The notes beneath the pieces were generated by a model. It ran no database searches and was not told the DNA's origin. It worked only from the letters and a program-made list of their open reading frames with translations. Both the position numbers and the translations under genes were made by a program. Shown here one piece after another: positions 1-5,408 of a stretch of DNA of 5,408 nucleotides. The stretch comes from Spongiibacteraceae bacterium (GTDB lineage Bacteria; Pseudomonadota; Gammaproteobacteria; Pseudomonadales; PIVM01). The stretch spans positions 1-5,408 of the forward strand of contig JAUXDF010000241.1 in the NCBI GenBank assembly GCA_030618505.1. The letters run 5' to 3'. Numbering within the stretch: position 1 is the stretch's first letter; the number at the start of each line of letters is the position of its first letter.

Positions 1-138
1 TAGCTGGTTTCGTACGGACTGGTCGCCAAGATGAAAGCGGCGCAGCAGGGCAATGGTTTCGTCCGTGTTGTTAGTGGATTCATCATGGTATCGTTGAATC
101 GGCAGTTGCTTCTTATCTATTGCCCGGTTTTCTGTCAT
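1..138 (-). CDS. Hypothetical protein, N-terminal part (cut by window edge)
   Basis: An open frame starts at an ATG (complement of 136-138) and runs 46 codons without a stop to the left edge. The protein begins MTENRAIDKKQLPIQRY and continues through a charged stretch to LLRRFHLGDQSVRNQL. An AGGA lies about 10 bases upstream of the ATG, an acceptable ribosome binding site. Codon use and the amphipathic LLRRFHLGD stretch look like real coding sequence. No signal peptide or membrane segment is visible in this part. I do not recognise the family. The gene lies 132 bases downstream of korB on the same strand, with a hairpin repeat between them, so it may be read from the kor transcript or have its own promoter. 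Existence of the gene is fairly likely; its function is unknown. Confidence 0.55.
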   Translation of the reverse strand, partial: MTENRAIDKKQLPIQRYHDESTNNTDETIALLRRFHLGDQSVRNQL

Positions 139-189
139 GGAGGTGTGTTCCTGTTTTTATCACCCTGGGTATAACGCAAACTCATTAGT

Positions 190-230
190 CCCCTCACCCC
201 AGCCCTCTCCCGCAAGCGGGAGAGGGGGCT
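190..230. repeat. GC-rich intergenic hairpin repeat downstream of korB
   Basis: The stretch reads CCCCTCACCCCAGCCC and continues into a near-perfect palindrome at 203-226. Its arms are CCCTCTCCCGC and GCGGGAGAGGG, an 11-base match around AA, or in practice about 10 paired bases with a 4-base loop. Flanking AGCC and GGCT can extend the stem with a small bulge. From general knowledge, this kind of sequence (CCCTCACCCCAGCCCTCTCCC...) recurs between genes in many proteobacterial genomes. It lies about 40 bases beyond the korB stop on the transcribed side. There is no T-run after it in the minus direction, so it is not a classical intrinsic terminator. It could still stabilise the 3' end of the kor message or reduce read-through. 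Confidence 0.6.
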
Positions 231-270
231 ACAACCCTTTAGGGAGAAGGAGAAAAACGGCGGAAACTAA

Positions 271-1224
271 CTAAATCGCAAAATGATCCAGTGCATCATT
301 TAATGCGGCTATTTTCTTATCCACCGGCATCTCCAAACCTAGACGGGTAAAATCACTGTAGCTGGGTGCGTCTGGATCCCAATACAACAAGCCAATCGGA
401 ATCGGATCCAGATCATTGGCCAATGTCAGCGCCTTAGCCTTGTCGCTCGGATCATGTTCATGCTGAACGGGAAAACGTGCTGTAATTTTATCATCCAGTT
501 GAATGCCTTTTTCGTGCTTTAATAGCTTGAGCCGCGATGCATCCTTTTTATATTCTTCATAGGTGTGCTCACTGAACTGAGGGCATCGTTGCAGAATTCG
601 CACAAAGCTAAAACCTTTGTGCTCATAGGCGGTCTTTAAGGTTGCATAAAGGTGGGGTACATTCCAGTCAACGGTTTGTGCAACAAAGGAGACGTTACTG
701 ACACCCAAAGTGACGGTTAGCGGATTGATAGACGGTAGCGGTGCACCCAGAGGGTGGGTGTTGGTTTTTGTACCCTGGTGAGTTGTGGGTGATGTTTGGG
801 CTTTGGTTAAGCCATAGATAGCATTGTCAAAAACCATCAACACCATATCCATATTGTACCGAATGGCGTGAACCCAGTGCCCGGCACCAATGGAGAAACA
901 ATCACCATCACCGGATGAAACCCAAACATTGAGATCCGGTCGCCTTGATTTGATACCGCAGGCGATGGGTAATGCGCGGCCATGTAAACCGTGAAAACCA
1001 TAGGTAGCCATATAGTGGGGAAAGCGGCTTGAGCAACCTATGCCTGAAACTGATACGGTTTTTTCCGGCGGGAGTTGTTTATCCCGGCAGATACGCTGCA
1101 CCACACCGAGAACACTGTGTCCTCCACAGCCAGGGCACCAGCGAGCTTCGTTGCCGGTGTAGTCTTCAAGGGTGAAATAGCGTGGAGGCGCATCCAGTGA
1201 CCAGTCTTCTTTTAAACCAAACAT
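271..1224 (-). CDS. korB: 2-oxoacid:ferredoxin oxidoreductase, beta subunit
   Basis: This 317-residue protein is the catalytic thiamine diphosphate subunit of a two-subunit 2-oxoacid:ferredoxin oxidoreductase. The enzyme decarboxylates a 2-oxoacid, forms acyl-CoA and passes two electrons through a [4Fe-4S] cluster to ferredoxin in the cytoplasm. The WCPGCG motif gives C30 and C33, GIGCSSR gives C64 and QRCPQ gives C214, matching the four cluster ligands known in this family. The thiamine diphosphate/Mg site is seen as GDGD at 105-108 and DNAIYGLTKAQTSPT at 133-147. Length is normal for the family (about 300 residues). The ATG is preceded by GGAG at about 10 bases, inside the end of korA; only 5 bases separate the genes, so they form one operon. 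Stop is TAG. Substrate choice (2-oxoglutarate or pyruvate) cannot be fixed from sequence alone; korB is the usual name for this architecture. Confidence 0.93.
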   Translation of the reverse strand: MFGLKEDWSLDAPPRYFTLEDYTGNEARWCPGCGGHSVLGVVQRICRDKQLPPEKTVSVSGIGCSSRFPHYMATYGFHGLHGRALPIACGIKSRRPDLNVWVSSGDGDCFSIGAGHWVHAIRYNMDMVLMVFDNAIYGLTKAQTSPTTHQGTKTNTHPLGAPLPSINPLTVTLGVSNVSFVAQTVDWNVPHLYATLKTAYEHKGFSFVRILQRCPQFSEHTYEEYKKDASRLKLLKHEKGIQLDDKITARFPVQHEHDPSDKAKALTLANDLDPIPIGLLYWDPDAPSYSDFTRLGLEMPVDKKIAALNDALDHFAI

Positions 1225-1229
1225 CTCGA

Positions 1230-3128
1230 TTATTCTCCGCTGTTATTGTCAGTCAGACCACTACCCGAGTGATCGTTGCCGAGTCGACGACATATTTCCC
1301 GGTAGATGGCACCCGGTTGAATGGGTTGGCCAAAAACGTGAGACCAGGAGTCAATATCCATCAATGTGCGTGCTCTTAAGAGCAGGGCCAATTGCGCGTA
1401 TCGTTGAGATTCTTCGTTGATATAGGGTTGCTCAATTTCATCGGTATAATTTATTTCGATGGTGATGAGCTGCTTGAACCCGGCGAAGATCTTCTTTAAA
1501 CCGGGCTCGAGCGGGGAGAGAAAACGTAGATGGACAGCAGATACCTTTATTTCCTCCTTTTGTGCACGCTGTACGGCTTCTTCAATGGAGCCTTTTGTTG
1601 ATCCCCAGCCGATGATCAATAGGTCTCCGGTTTTTTCGCCGAATATTTCTGGTGGCTTTAAGGTGCTTTGCAATACCGCAATTTTTCGGCTGCGCATCGC
1701 ACAGCCCTTTTGATGGGAAGCGGGATCATAGGCTACCTTGCTGCGGTCGGTGTGCGAGAGCCCCGTTACCACATACTCCCCTCCCTCCTGTCCGGGAATG
1801 GGTCGTTGTGATAAACCGGTTTTTTCATCCCAGTTATAGGCAGGAATGCTTGGATCCCATTTGGATTGGTCGATGGGAGGTGCCAGCCACTCTTCGCAAA
1901 TTTGTGGGCGAGGGTAGGGTTGAACACCGGTGGCAAGATTGGCATCGGTAAGTAGTATTACTGGTGTGCGAAATTGTTCTGCCAGCTTGCGGGCGGTAAC
2001 AACAAAGTGGAAACACTCTTCGATAGTGGCGGCTGCCAGGATGATTTTTGGTGTATCACCGGTTGCGCCAAAGAGTGATGCCAATAGATCGCTTTGTTCA
2101 ACTTTGGTGGGTAACCCGGTGGAAGGACCCCCTCGCTGAACCAGACAAATCACCAGCGGGATTTCAGTCATCACTGCCAGGCCAAGAAATTCGGTTTTTA
2201 ACGCCAGACCCGGGCCAGAGGTAATCGTGCAGGCGGTTTTTCCCGCATAGGATGCGCCAATGGCAAAACCGATAGCCGCAATTTCATCTTCTGCCTGGTG
2301 GACACATCCGCCCACCGAGGGGAAAACACTGGCGATATAATGTGAGGCGGAGGTGGCCGGCGTGATGGGATACATCGAAACCAGTTCCATCCCCGAGGCC
2401 ATCACGCCCAGGCCAAGGGCCTGATTTCCGTTGGTAACAATCAGCGAGCGATCATTGCTAAGCGGCTGGATATCGAAATTAAATGTCAATTGTGTCGCTG
2501 CAAATTCGCACCCGGCTCTGACCAGTTGCTCATTGAGTGCTACTGTCGCCTCTCCTTTTCGTTTGAAAATTGCCTGTATCTCATGGGCGGCCTTATCAAG
2601 GTCGCGATTAAGAAGGTGGCAGAGGATGCCCAGTACAAACATGTTTTTGCCGACAGCCGGGGTGGGGGTTATGGCCATGCAAGCCTCCTCCATCGCTAGC
2701 TCATGGACAATAAACCCCTGTTCAGTAAAACCTTCGACAGCATTTAGATACTGCTGGACGATCTCCTTATCGGGATCATTACGCCATTTGTTTTCCAGCA
2801 GGATGATCGTGCCGGGGCTGTATGCACCATTGGCGATTCGTCCAAACAGTACCTGCTCATTAAAGGCAACAACAAGATTGGCCTCATCCCCCATGTTGGT
2901 GATGGCATCAGCACCTACCCTTACACGAATACCGCTGGCACCTGCGGGTGAGCGGGCTGGCGGTTTTATTTCAGCGGGAATGATTTCAACGGTCCAAACC
3001 CCGTTGCCCATTTTGGCACTGACGGCACCGAATATCTGTCCTGCCTTTTGTGCGCCTTCTCCAGCGTCACTGACAATTTCAACGATATATTCGTCAACGG
3101 ATTTCTTACCGGGGCAGGCTGTATTCAT
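1230..3128 (-). CDS. korA: 2-oxoacid:ferredoxin oxidoreductase, fused gamma-alpha subunit
   Basis: This 632-residue protein is the large subunit that pairs with KorB. Residues about 12-205 form the gamma domain (DEYIVEIVSDAGEGAQKAG start), which in many anaerobic enzymes is a separate protein; here it is fused to the alpha domain. The alpha part starts near 225 and has the YPITPAT signature at 253-259, which shapes the substrate pocket in this family. It is followed by SGPGLALKTEFLGLA (304-318) and QRGGPSTGLPTKVEQSD (331-347). A transketolase C-terminal-like domain lies at about 500-560 (DLLIIGWGSTKGSIEEA). The length of about 630 residues fits the Sulfolobus- and Mycobacterium-type two-subunit enzymes, some of which work under air. 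The ATG has GGAG 9 bases upstream, and the gamma domain begins soon after, supporting this start. It is first in the operon with korB. No ferredoxin motif is fused, so an external electron acceptor is needed. Confidence 0.93.
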   Translation of the reverse strand: MNTACPGKKSVDEYIVEIVSDAGEGAQKAGQIFGAVSAKMGNGVWTVEIIPAEIKPPARSPAGASGIRVRVGADAITNMGDEANLVVAFNEQVLFGRIANGAYSPGTIILLENKWRNDPDKEIVQQYLNAVEGFTEQGFIVHELAMEEACMAITPTPAVGKNMFVLGILCHLLNRDLDKAAHEIQAIFKRKGEATVALNEQLVRAGCEFAATQLTFNFDIQPLSNDRSLIVTNGNQALGLGVMASGMELVSMYPITPATSASHYIASVFPSVGGCVHQAEDEIAAIGFAIGASYAGKTACTITSGPGLALKTEFLGLAVMTEIPLVICLVQRGGPSTGLPTKVEQSDLLASLFGATGDTPKIILAAATIEECFHFVVTARKLAEQFRTPVILLTDANLATGVQPYPRPQICEEWLAPPIDQSKWDPSIPAYNWDEKTGLSQRPIPGQEGGEYVVTGLSHTDRSKVAYDPASHQKGCAMRSRKIAVLQSTLKPPEIFGEKTGDLLIIGWGSTKGSIEEAVQRAQKEEIKVSAVHLRFLSPLEPGLKKIFAGFKQLITIEINYTDEIEQPYINEESQRYAQLALLLRARTLMDIDSWSHVFGQPIQPGAIYREICRRLGNDHSGSGLTDNNSGE

Positions 3129-3237
3129 TCAGTCAGACTCCATTTGGTGAGCAAAATGAGAGATACAAGTTTTGGGGTGGCGAAGCCGTTATTAATTTCT
3201 TTTTTTATCCAAGGCCACGGAATTTATAGTAATGGTA

Positions 3238-3267
3238 TTTATCGAATAATTTGTAGACTTGTATCAA
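3238..3267 (-). promoter_or_regulatory. Candidate sigma-70 promoter for korAB
   Basis: On the minus strand, TTGATA (complement of 3262-3267, five of six matches to the -35 consensus) is followed after 18 bases by GATAAA (complement of 3238-3243, four of six to the -10 consensus). Transcription would begin near 3231 and leave a leader of about 100 bases before korA. This is the best pair I found in the gap, but the sequence is AT-rich and such pairs arise by chance. A second -10-like TATAAA lies further downstream without a good -35 box. Confidence 0.3.
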
Positions 3268-3273
3268 CACTAA

Positions 3274-3420
3274 ACCGAGTTACCGGTAAAAAGTTGGAGT
3301 TTATATTACTCCCTCGGCAATTTCTTATATGGTGGGGAAAGAGAATTTCAGTCCGCTGTCGAGAATAAGGTAATAAATGGAGTTCTGCATATAGCAGGCA
3401 GGAATATTGATGCTGGTTAG
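3274..3420 (+). pseudogene. Possible C-terminal remnant of a CapA-like protein
   Basis: In one plus-strand frame, 48 codons are open between a TAA at 3271-3273 and a TAG at 3418-3420. There is no ATG at the left end. The translation contains SWSLYYSLGNFLYGG, followed by a charged stretch and NKVINGVLHIAGRNID. The YSLGNF core followed by a bulky residue and G resembles the end of the CapA family (poly-gamma-glutamate capsule, metallophosphatase fold), where an IFYSLGNF-type strand is conserved. No clear upstream CapA sequence joins in this frame; a neighbouring frame has a GHG...GIYRI stretch, but its spacing does not fit. If real, this is a decayed fragment, not a working gene. It could equally be chance in AT-rich DNA. 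Confidence 0.2.
3280..3312. promoter_or_regulatory. Palindrome and small hairpin upstream of the candidate kor promoter
   Basis: TTACCGGTAA at 3280-3289 is a perfect 10-base palindrome. Close by, GGAGT (3296-3300) and ACTCC (3308-3312) form an inverted repeat around 7 AT-rich bases. Both lie just upstream of the candidate -35 box, where an activator could bind. Nothing identifies the binding protein, and both could be chance. Confidence 0.2.
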
Positions 3421-3436
3421 TATTGCAAAATTACTT

Positions 3437-3590
3437 TAGCTAGTGCCCATCCAGAAATTAAACAAAGAGGTTATGGCCAACACCAATCTTGCGACTTAAA
3501 GGCCTTGAAAAGGCCTAGGAGCTAGATTGGTGTTGGCCATGACCGGACGTAATTATCGAAAACTACCAGTTTCTGGATGGACACTAGCTA
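3437..3590. mobile_element. MITE-like inverted-repeat element with flanking direct repeats
   Basis: A 142-bp segment (3443-3584) is bounded by inverted repeats that start GTGCCCATCCAGAAA on the left and, on the other strand, GTGTCCATCCAGAAA on the right, with one mismatch. It is flanked by TAGCTA at 3437-3442 and 3585-3590. The direct repeat can be read as 8 bases, TAGCTAGT, because the next two bases also match. Because TAGCTA is itself palindromic, the inverted repeat appears to extend into it, giving 21 paired positions. Inside is a second perfect inverted repeat. No transposase is encoded, so this looks like a non-autonomous insertion moved in trans, or an internally deleted insertion sequence. 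I could not assign a family. The right end coincides with the alcohol dehydrogenase stop codon. Confidence 0.6.
3473..3540. repeat. Subterminal 17-bp perfect inverted repeat with inner stem
   Basis: ATGGCCAACACCAATCT at 3473-3489 is repeated exactly in inverted form at 3524-3540. The 34 bases between them contain AGGCCT at 3500-3505 and again at 3511-3516, a 6-base stem around TGAAA. The arms sit asymmetrically within the larger element: 15 bases separate inner and outer arms on the left, 29 on the right. As RNA in either direction this would form a stable structure. On the minus strand it lies just beyond the alcohol dehydrogenase gene, so it may end or protect that transcript, although no clear T-run follows. 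Confidence 0.7.
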
Positions 3591-4780
3591 GTCTTTTCCC
3601 AAGCCTTGGAAAGTATTGATAGCACATCATTTTTTTCCAAGCCCACAGGGTTTAATATCAGAGAACCATCATCTATAGCTATTTCTGCAATTTTATCAAA
3701 CTGCTCTACTCTCACCTTTCCAGTCTCCGCCAGTGTGCGGGGTAATTGACAGTGCTGATGAAGTTGTTCTTTCAAGTCATGAATGCTTTGAATGGTTCTG
3801 ATCGCCATTTTATCGGTTGAAGTAGAGCTATAGACCTCCTTTCCACATAGAGGTAGAAGCAATTCTGCAACCGTGTTGCTGCCTTTATCCAAGTTAAACT
3901 CCAGTACATAGGGAAGCAATATACTCATGCATAGGCCATGGGGGATATGGCAGAGTGCCCCAAGGGCGTGGCCTATTGAGTGGACTAAACCGACCATGGA
4001 GTTTGAAAAAGCGATGCCTGCCATGGTTGACGCCTGCGCCAGCGCAAAACGGCCTTCTTTGTTGTTCGGATCGTTCAAAACGTGCAAAAGGTTGTCGCTA
4101 ATTTTCTTAATGGCGGCTACCGCGTAGGCATCGCTCATTGGGTTTTTGCCTAAACAGGTAAAGGCCTCAATAGCATGGGTGAGAGCATCCATTGCCGTCG
4201 CTGCGGTAATCTGTGGTGGCAGTGTCAGGGTCATGCGGGGGTCAAGTATTGCTGCATTGGGTAGTAGGAAGGGGGAGCTAAAGATAGTTTTTATTTCCCT
4301 TTCGGTATTGGTTATGACTGCGATTGAGGTGACTTCTGAGCCAGTGCCCGCCGTTGTTGGAATAACGAAAAAGGGTTTTAGTGGCTTATTTAATACGTCA
4401 ATTCCTGCAAAGACCGCCACATCCTCTCCGCCTTCAGAAACCAAAATATTGACACCTTTACTGGTGTCTATGACAGATCCACCTCCAATAGCAATAATGG
4501 CATCGCAGTTGTTTTCTAGATAGAGGTGAGCAACGGTGTTGACCAGATCCAGGGATGAGTCAGCTGGAACATTATCAAAAATATTGCTAATTTCAATACT
4601 GCTTGAATCAAAAACCTGTGTGATGTGATCGACTAAACCTGCCTTTAGAACCCCTTGGTCGGTGATCAGCAGTGGACGGCAAGCCCCCATCGCTGTGAGT
4701 TCATAAGGAATATGTTCGAGAGCTTTAAAACCAGCGATTATTTTTACCGGGCAGAAAAATTGATAAAATGCTTTACTCAT
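3584..4780 (-). CDS. Iron-containing (group III) alcohol dehydrogenase
   Basis: This 398-residue protein is an NAD(P)-dependent alcohol dehydrogenase of the iron-containing group, interconverting an alcohol and an aldehyde or ketone in the cytoplasm. The N-terminal nucleotide-binding half shows GGGSVIDTSKG at 99-109 and PTTAGTGSE at 141-149. The C-terminal helical half carries the metal ligands D198 and H202 (AMDALTHAIEAF), H267 (VHSIGHALG) and H281 (CHIPHG). Their spacing is close to that of lactaldehyde reductase FucO. Length is normal (380-400). An ATG 19 codons further upstream exists, but it would bury 65 bases in the preceding gene and add a tail unlike the family. The chosen ATG precedes MSKAFYQFFCPVKIIAG, with a weak GGA 9 bases upstream. 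It overlaps the SCP2-like gene by 8 bases. The stop TAG is formed with the last base of the inserted element. The substrate is unknown. Confidence 0.93.
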   Translation of the reverse strand: MSKAFYQFFCPVKIIAGFKALEHIPYELTAMGACRPLLITDQGVLKAGLVDHITQVFDSSSIEISNIFDNVPADSSLDLVNTVAHLYLENNCDAIIAIGGGSVIDTSKGVNILVSEGGEDVAVFAGIDVLNKPLKPFFVIPTTAGTGSEVTSIAVITNTEREIKTIFSSPFLLPNAAILDPRMTLTLPPQITAATAMDALTHAIEAFTCLGKNPMSDAYAVAAIKKISDNLLHVLNDPNNKEGRFALAQASTMAGIAFSNSMVGLVHSIGHALGALCHIPHGLCMSILLPYVLEFNLDKGSNTVAELLLPLCGKEVYSSTSTDKMAIRTIQSIHDLKEQLHQHCQLPRTLAETGKVRVEQFDKIAEIAIDDGSLILNPVGLEKNDVLSILSKAWEKTS

Positions 4781-5318
4781 ATTGGTTATTCCGTATAAAC
4801 AGATTAAGCAAAATTCGTGTATAAACTTTGCTGGCAATGGTTATTTTTTCGATAAAAGGCAGGTTTGTTGGGTAGTGCTTTACCGCAAGCGTGGCAATCG
4901 ACTTGGGTAATATGATTGATTCCAGCCGATCCAGGCAACGAACCGTGCGCATTGTCATTGAAATGTCACCATTAACCAGTGTTCTGTCATGGGCAAAGGC
5001 AATGGCGGTACTCTCCTGGAATGTAAATATCAGCAAGGCGAGTGCGGGGTGTTTTATGGCAACGCTTACATCGGGTTTTGTTTTTGGCCGGCTGCCAATA
5101 TAAATTAACTCATTTTTCGCATTTTTTGTTACTACAAAGCCTGCTGAGTCCGGAAGAACTTTCATTTCAAAGGTGAAGTTGTCAGGTAGTGAGGAGAGAT
5201 CTTTTCTTGTCTTCTCGTCGACCTGACTTAATGCTTGTAAACCGCGACCTATGAAGGACATCATGACCCGAAGGTAGATTAGAGTAATACCAGCCTTGTT
5301 ACAGTCTCTGAAAATCAT
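4773..5318 (-). CDS. SCP2-like (sterol/lipid carrier fold) protein
   Basis: This 181-residue protein has the look of the SCP2 sterol-transfer fold, which binds lipids or other hydrophobic molecules in a cavity and occurs also in the ubiquinone factors UbiT and UbiJ. The core runs from about residue 45 to 145. It holds a beta-rich part (FTFEMKVLPDSAGFVV), then PDVSVAIKHPALALLIF and the typical turn RTLVNGDISMTMRTVRCLD near 112-130. The C-terminal end (about 160-175) is amphipathic or hydrophobic and might touch a membrane. No signal peptide is evident. The start is uncertain: the first ATG has a weak AAGAAAG upstream, while MM at residues 19-20 lacks a good site. Its stop overlaps the alcohol dehydrogenase start (ATGAGTAA), so the two are translationally coupled. 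It could deliver a hydrophobic alcohol or aldehyde to the enzyme, but this is inference. Confidence 0.6.
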   Translation of the reverse strand: MIFRDCNKAGITLIYLRVMMSFIGRGLQALSQVDEKTRKDLSSLPDNFTFEMKVLPDSAGFVVTKNAKNELIYIGSRPKTKPDVSVAIKHPALALLIFTFQESTAIAFAHDRTLVNGDISMTMRTVRCLDRLESIILPKSIATLAVKHYPTNLPFIEKITIASKVYTRILLNLFIRNNQYE

Positions 5319-5381
5319 CTTGATATTGCTTTCTTTATAAGTAAACGATTGTTGGATTTAAGTCTGTCCGATTTATGTATC

Positions 5382-5408
5382 AGGAGCTTTGAGTGAAATC
5401 AGTATTTC
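5382..5408 (+). CDS. Possible start of a divergent gene (cut by window edge)
   Basis: AGGAG at 5382-5386 is a strong Shine-Dalgarno match, and a GTG at 5393-5395 follows after 6 bases, opening the frame M-K-S-V-F to the window end. A TTG at 5389 is too close to the site to be likely. If real, the gene is divergent from the SCP2-like gene, with about 75 bases between the two starts to hold both promoters. Only five codons are visible, so neither existence nor function can be judged well. Confidence 0.3.

Noticed and set aside
203..226. Hairpin downstream of korB as an intrinsic terminator
   Set aside because: No T-run follows the stem in the minus direction; a dispersed repeat is the better description.
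2431..3150. A 239-codon plus-strand open frame antisense to the start of korA
   Set aside because: It lies almost entirely within the strongly recognisable gamma-alpha subunit on the other strand. Its serine/leucine/alanine-rich translation looks like a reverse-frame shadow.
3048..3368. A 106-codon plus-strand open frame starting inside korA and reaching into the gap
   Set aside because: It begins antisense to the korA start, lacks a convincing ribosome site and matches no family I recognise. The GHG...GIYRI stretch was considered as CapA-like, but its distance to the YSLGNF stretch is too long and it is in another frame.
3475..3538. The GGCCAAC ... GTTGGCC pair as an integron attC site
   Set aside because: The second base of the first box is G rather than a pyrimidine, the arms are perfectly paired without the unpaired bases typical of attC, and no cassette arrangement or integrase is seen.
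3437..3590. Nested repeats as a CRISPR array or tRNA gene
   Set aside because: There are only inverted copies, with no regularly spaced direct repeats, and no cloverleaf with a T-arm motif is visible.
4781..4837. An upstream in-frame start that would lengthen the alcohol dehydrogenase by 19 residues
   Set aside because: The extra residues are unlike the family's N-terminus and would overlap the SCP2-like gene by 65 bases. The ATG at 4780 gives the usual length and a typical short overlap.

Overview
The window looks like a piece of a proteobacterial chromosome, most likely a gammaproteobacterium. This rests on moderate GC, the style of the proteins and a CCCTCACCCCAGCCCTC-type intergenic repeat, and no marker gene in the window confirms it. 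All four complete genes lie on the minus strand, so the layout is best read from right to left.

Right part (about 3584-5408): a gene for a small SCP2-fold, lipid-carrier-like protein overlaps by 8 bases the start of a group III iron-containing alcohol dehydrogenase gene. The overlap implies one transcript and translational coupling. It suggests, but does not prove, that the two products handle a common hydrophobic substrate. At the extreme right edge a Shine-Dalgarno sequence and a GTG may open a divergent plus-strand gene.

Middle (3129-3583): a 455-base AT-rich gap without an intact gene. It holds a 142-bp MITE-like element with terminal and subterminal inverted repeats, flanked by a TAGCTA direct repeat. 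The element sits exactly on the alcohol dehydrogenase stop codon. The gap also holds a short plus-strand open stretch that resembles the end of a CapA-type protein (weak), and a candidate promoter with a palindrome upstream of the next operon.

Left part (271-3128): a two-gene operon for a CoA-dependent 2-oxoacid:ferredoxin oxidoreductase of the two-subunit type. It consists of a gamma-alpha fused large subunit followed, 5 bases later, by the thiamine-diphosphate and iron-sulfur beta subunit. The enzyme would oxidatively decarboxylate a 2-oxoacid (2-oxoglutarate or pyruvate) to acyl-CoA and reduce ferredoxin. No ferredoxin gene is in the window. Downstream lie a GC-rich hairpin repeat and the first 46 codons of an unrecognised gene that runs off the left edge.

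I see no evidence for a wholly new system. The points most worth a second look are the inverted-repeat element at the dehydrogenase stop codon, the SCP2/alcohol dehydrogenase pairing, and the possible gene remnant.
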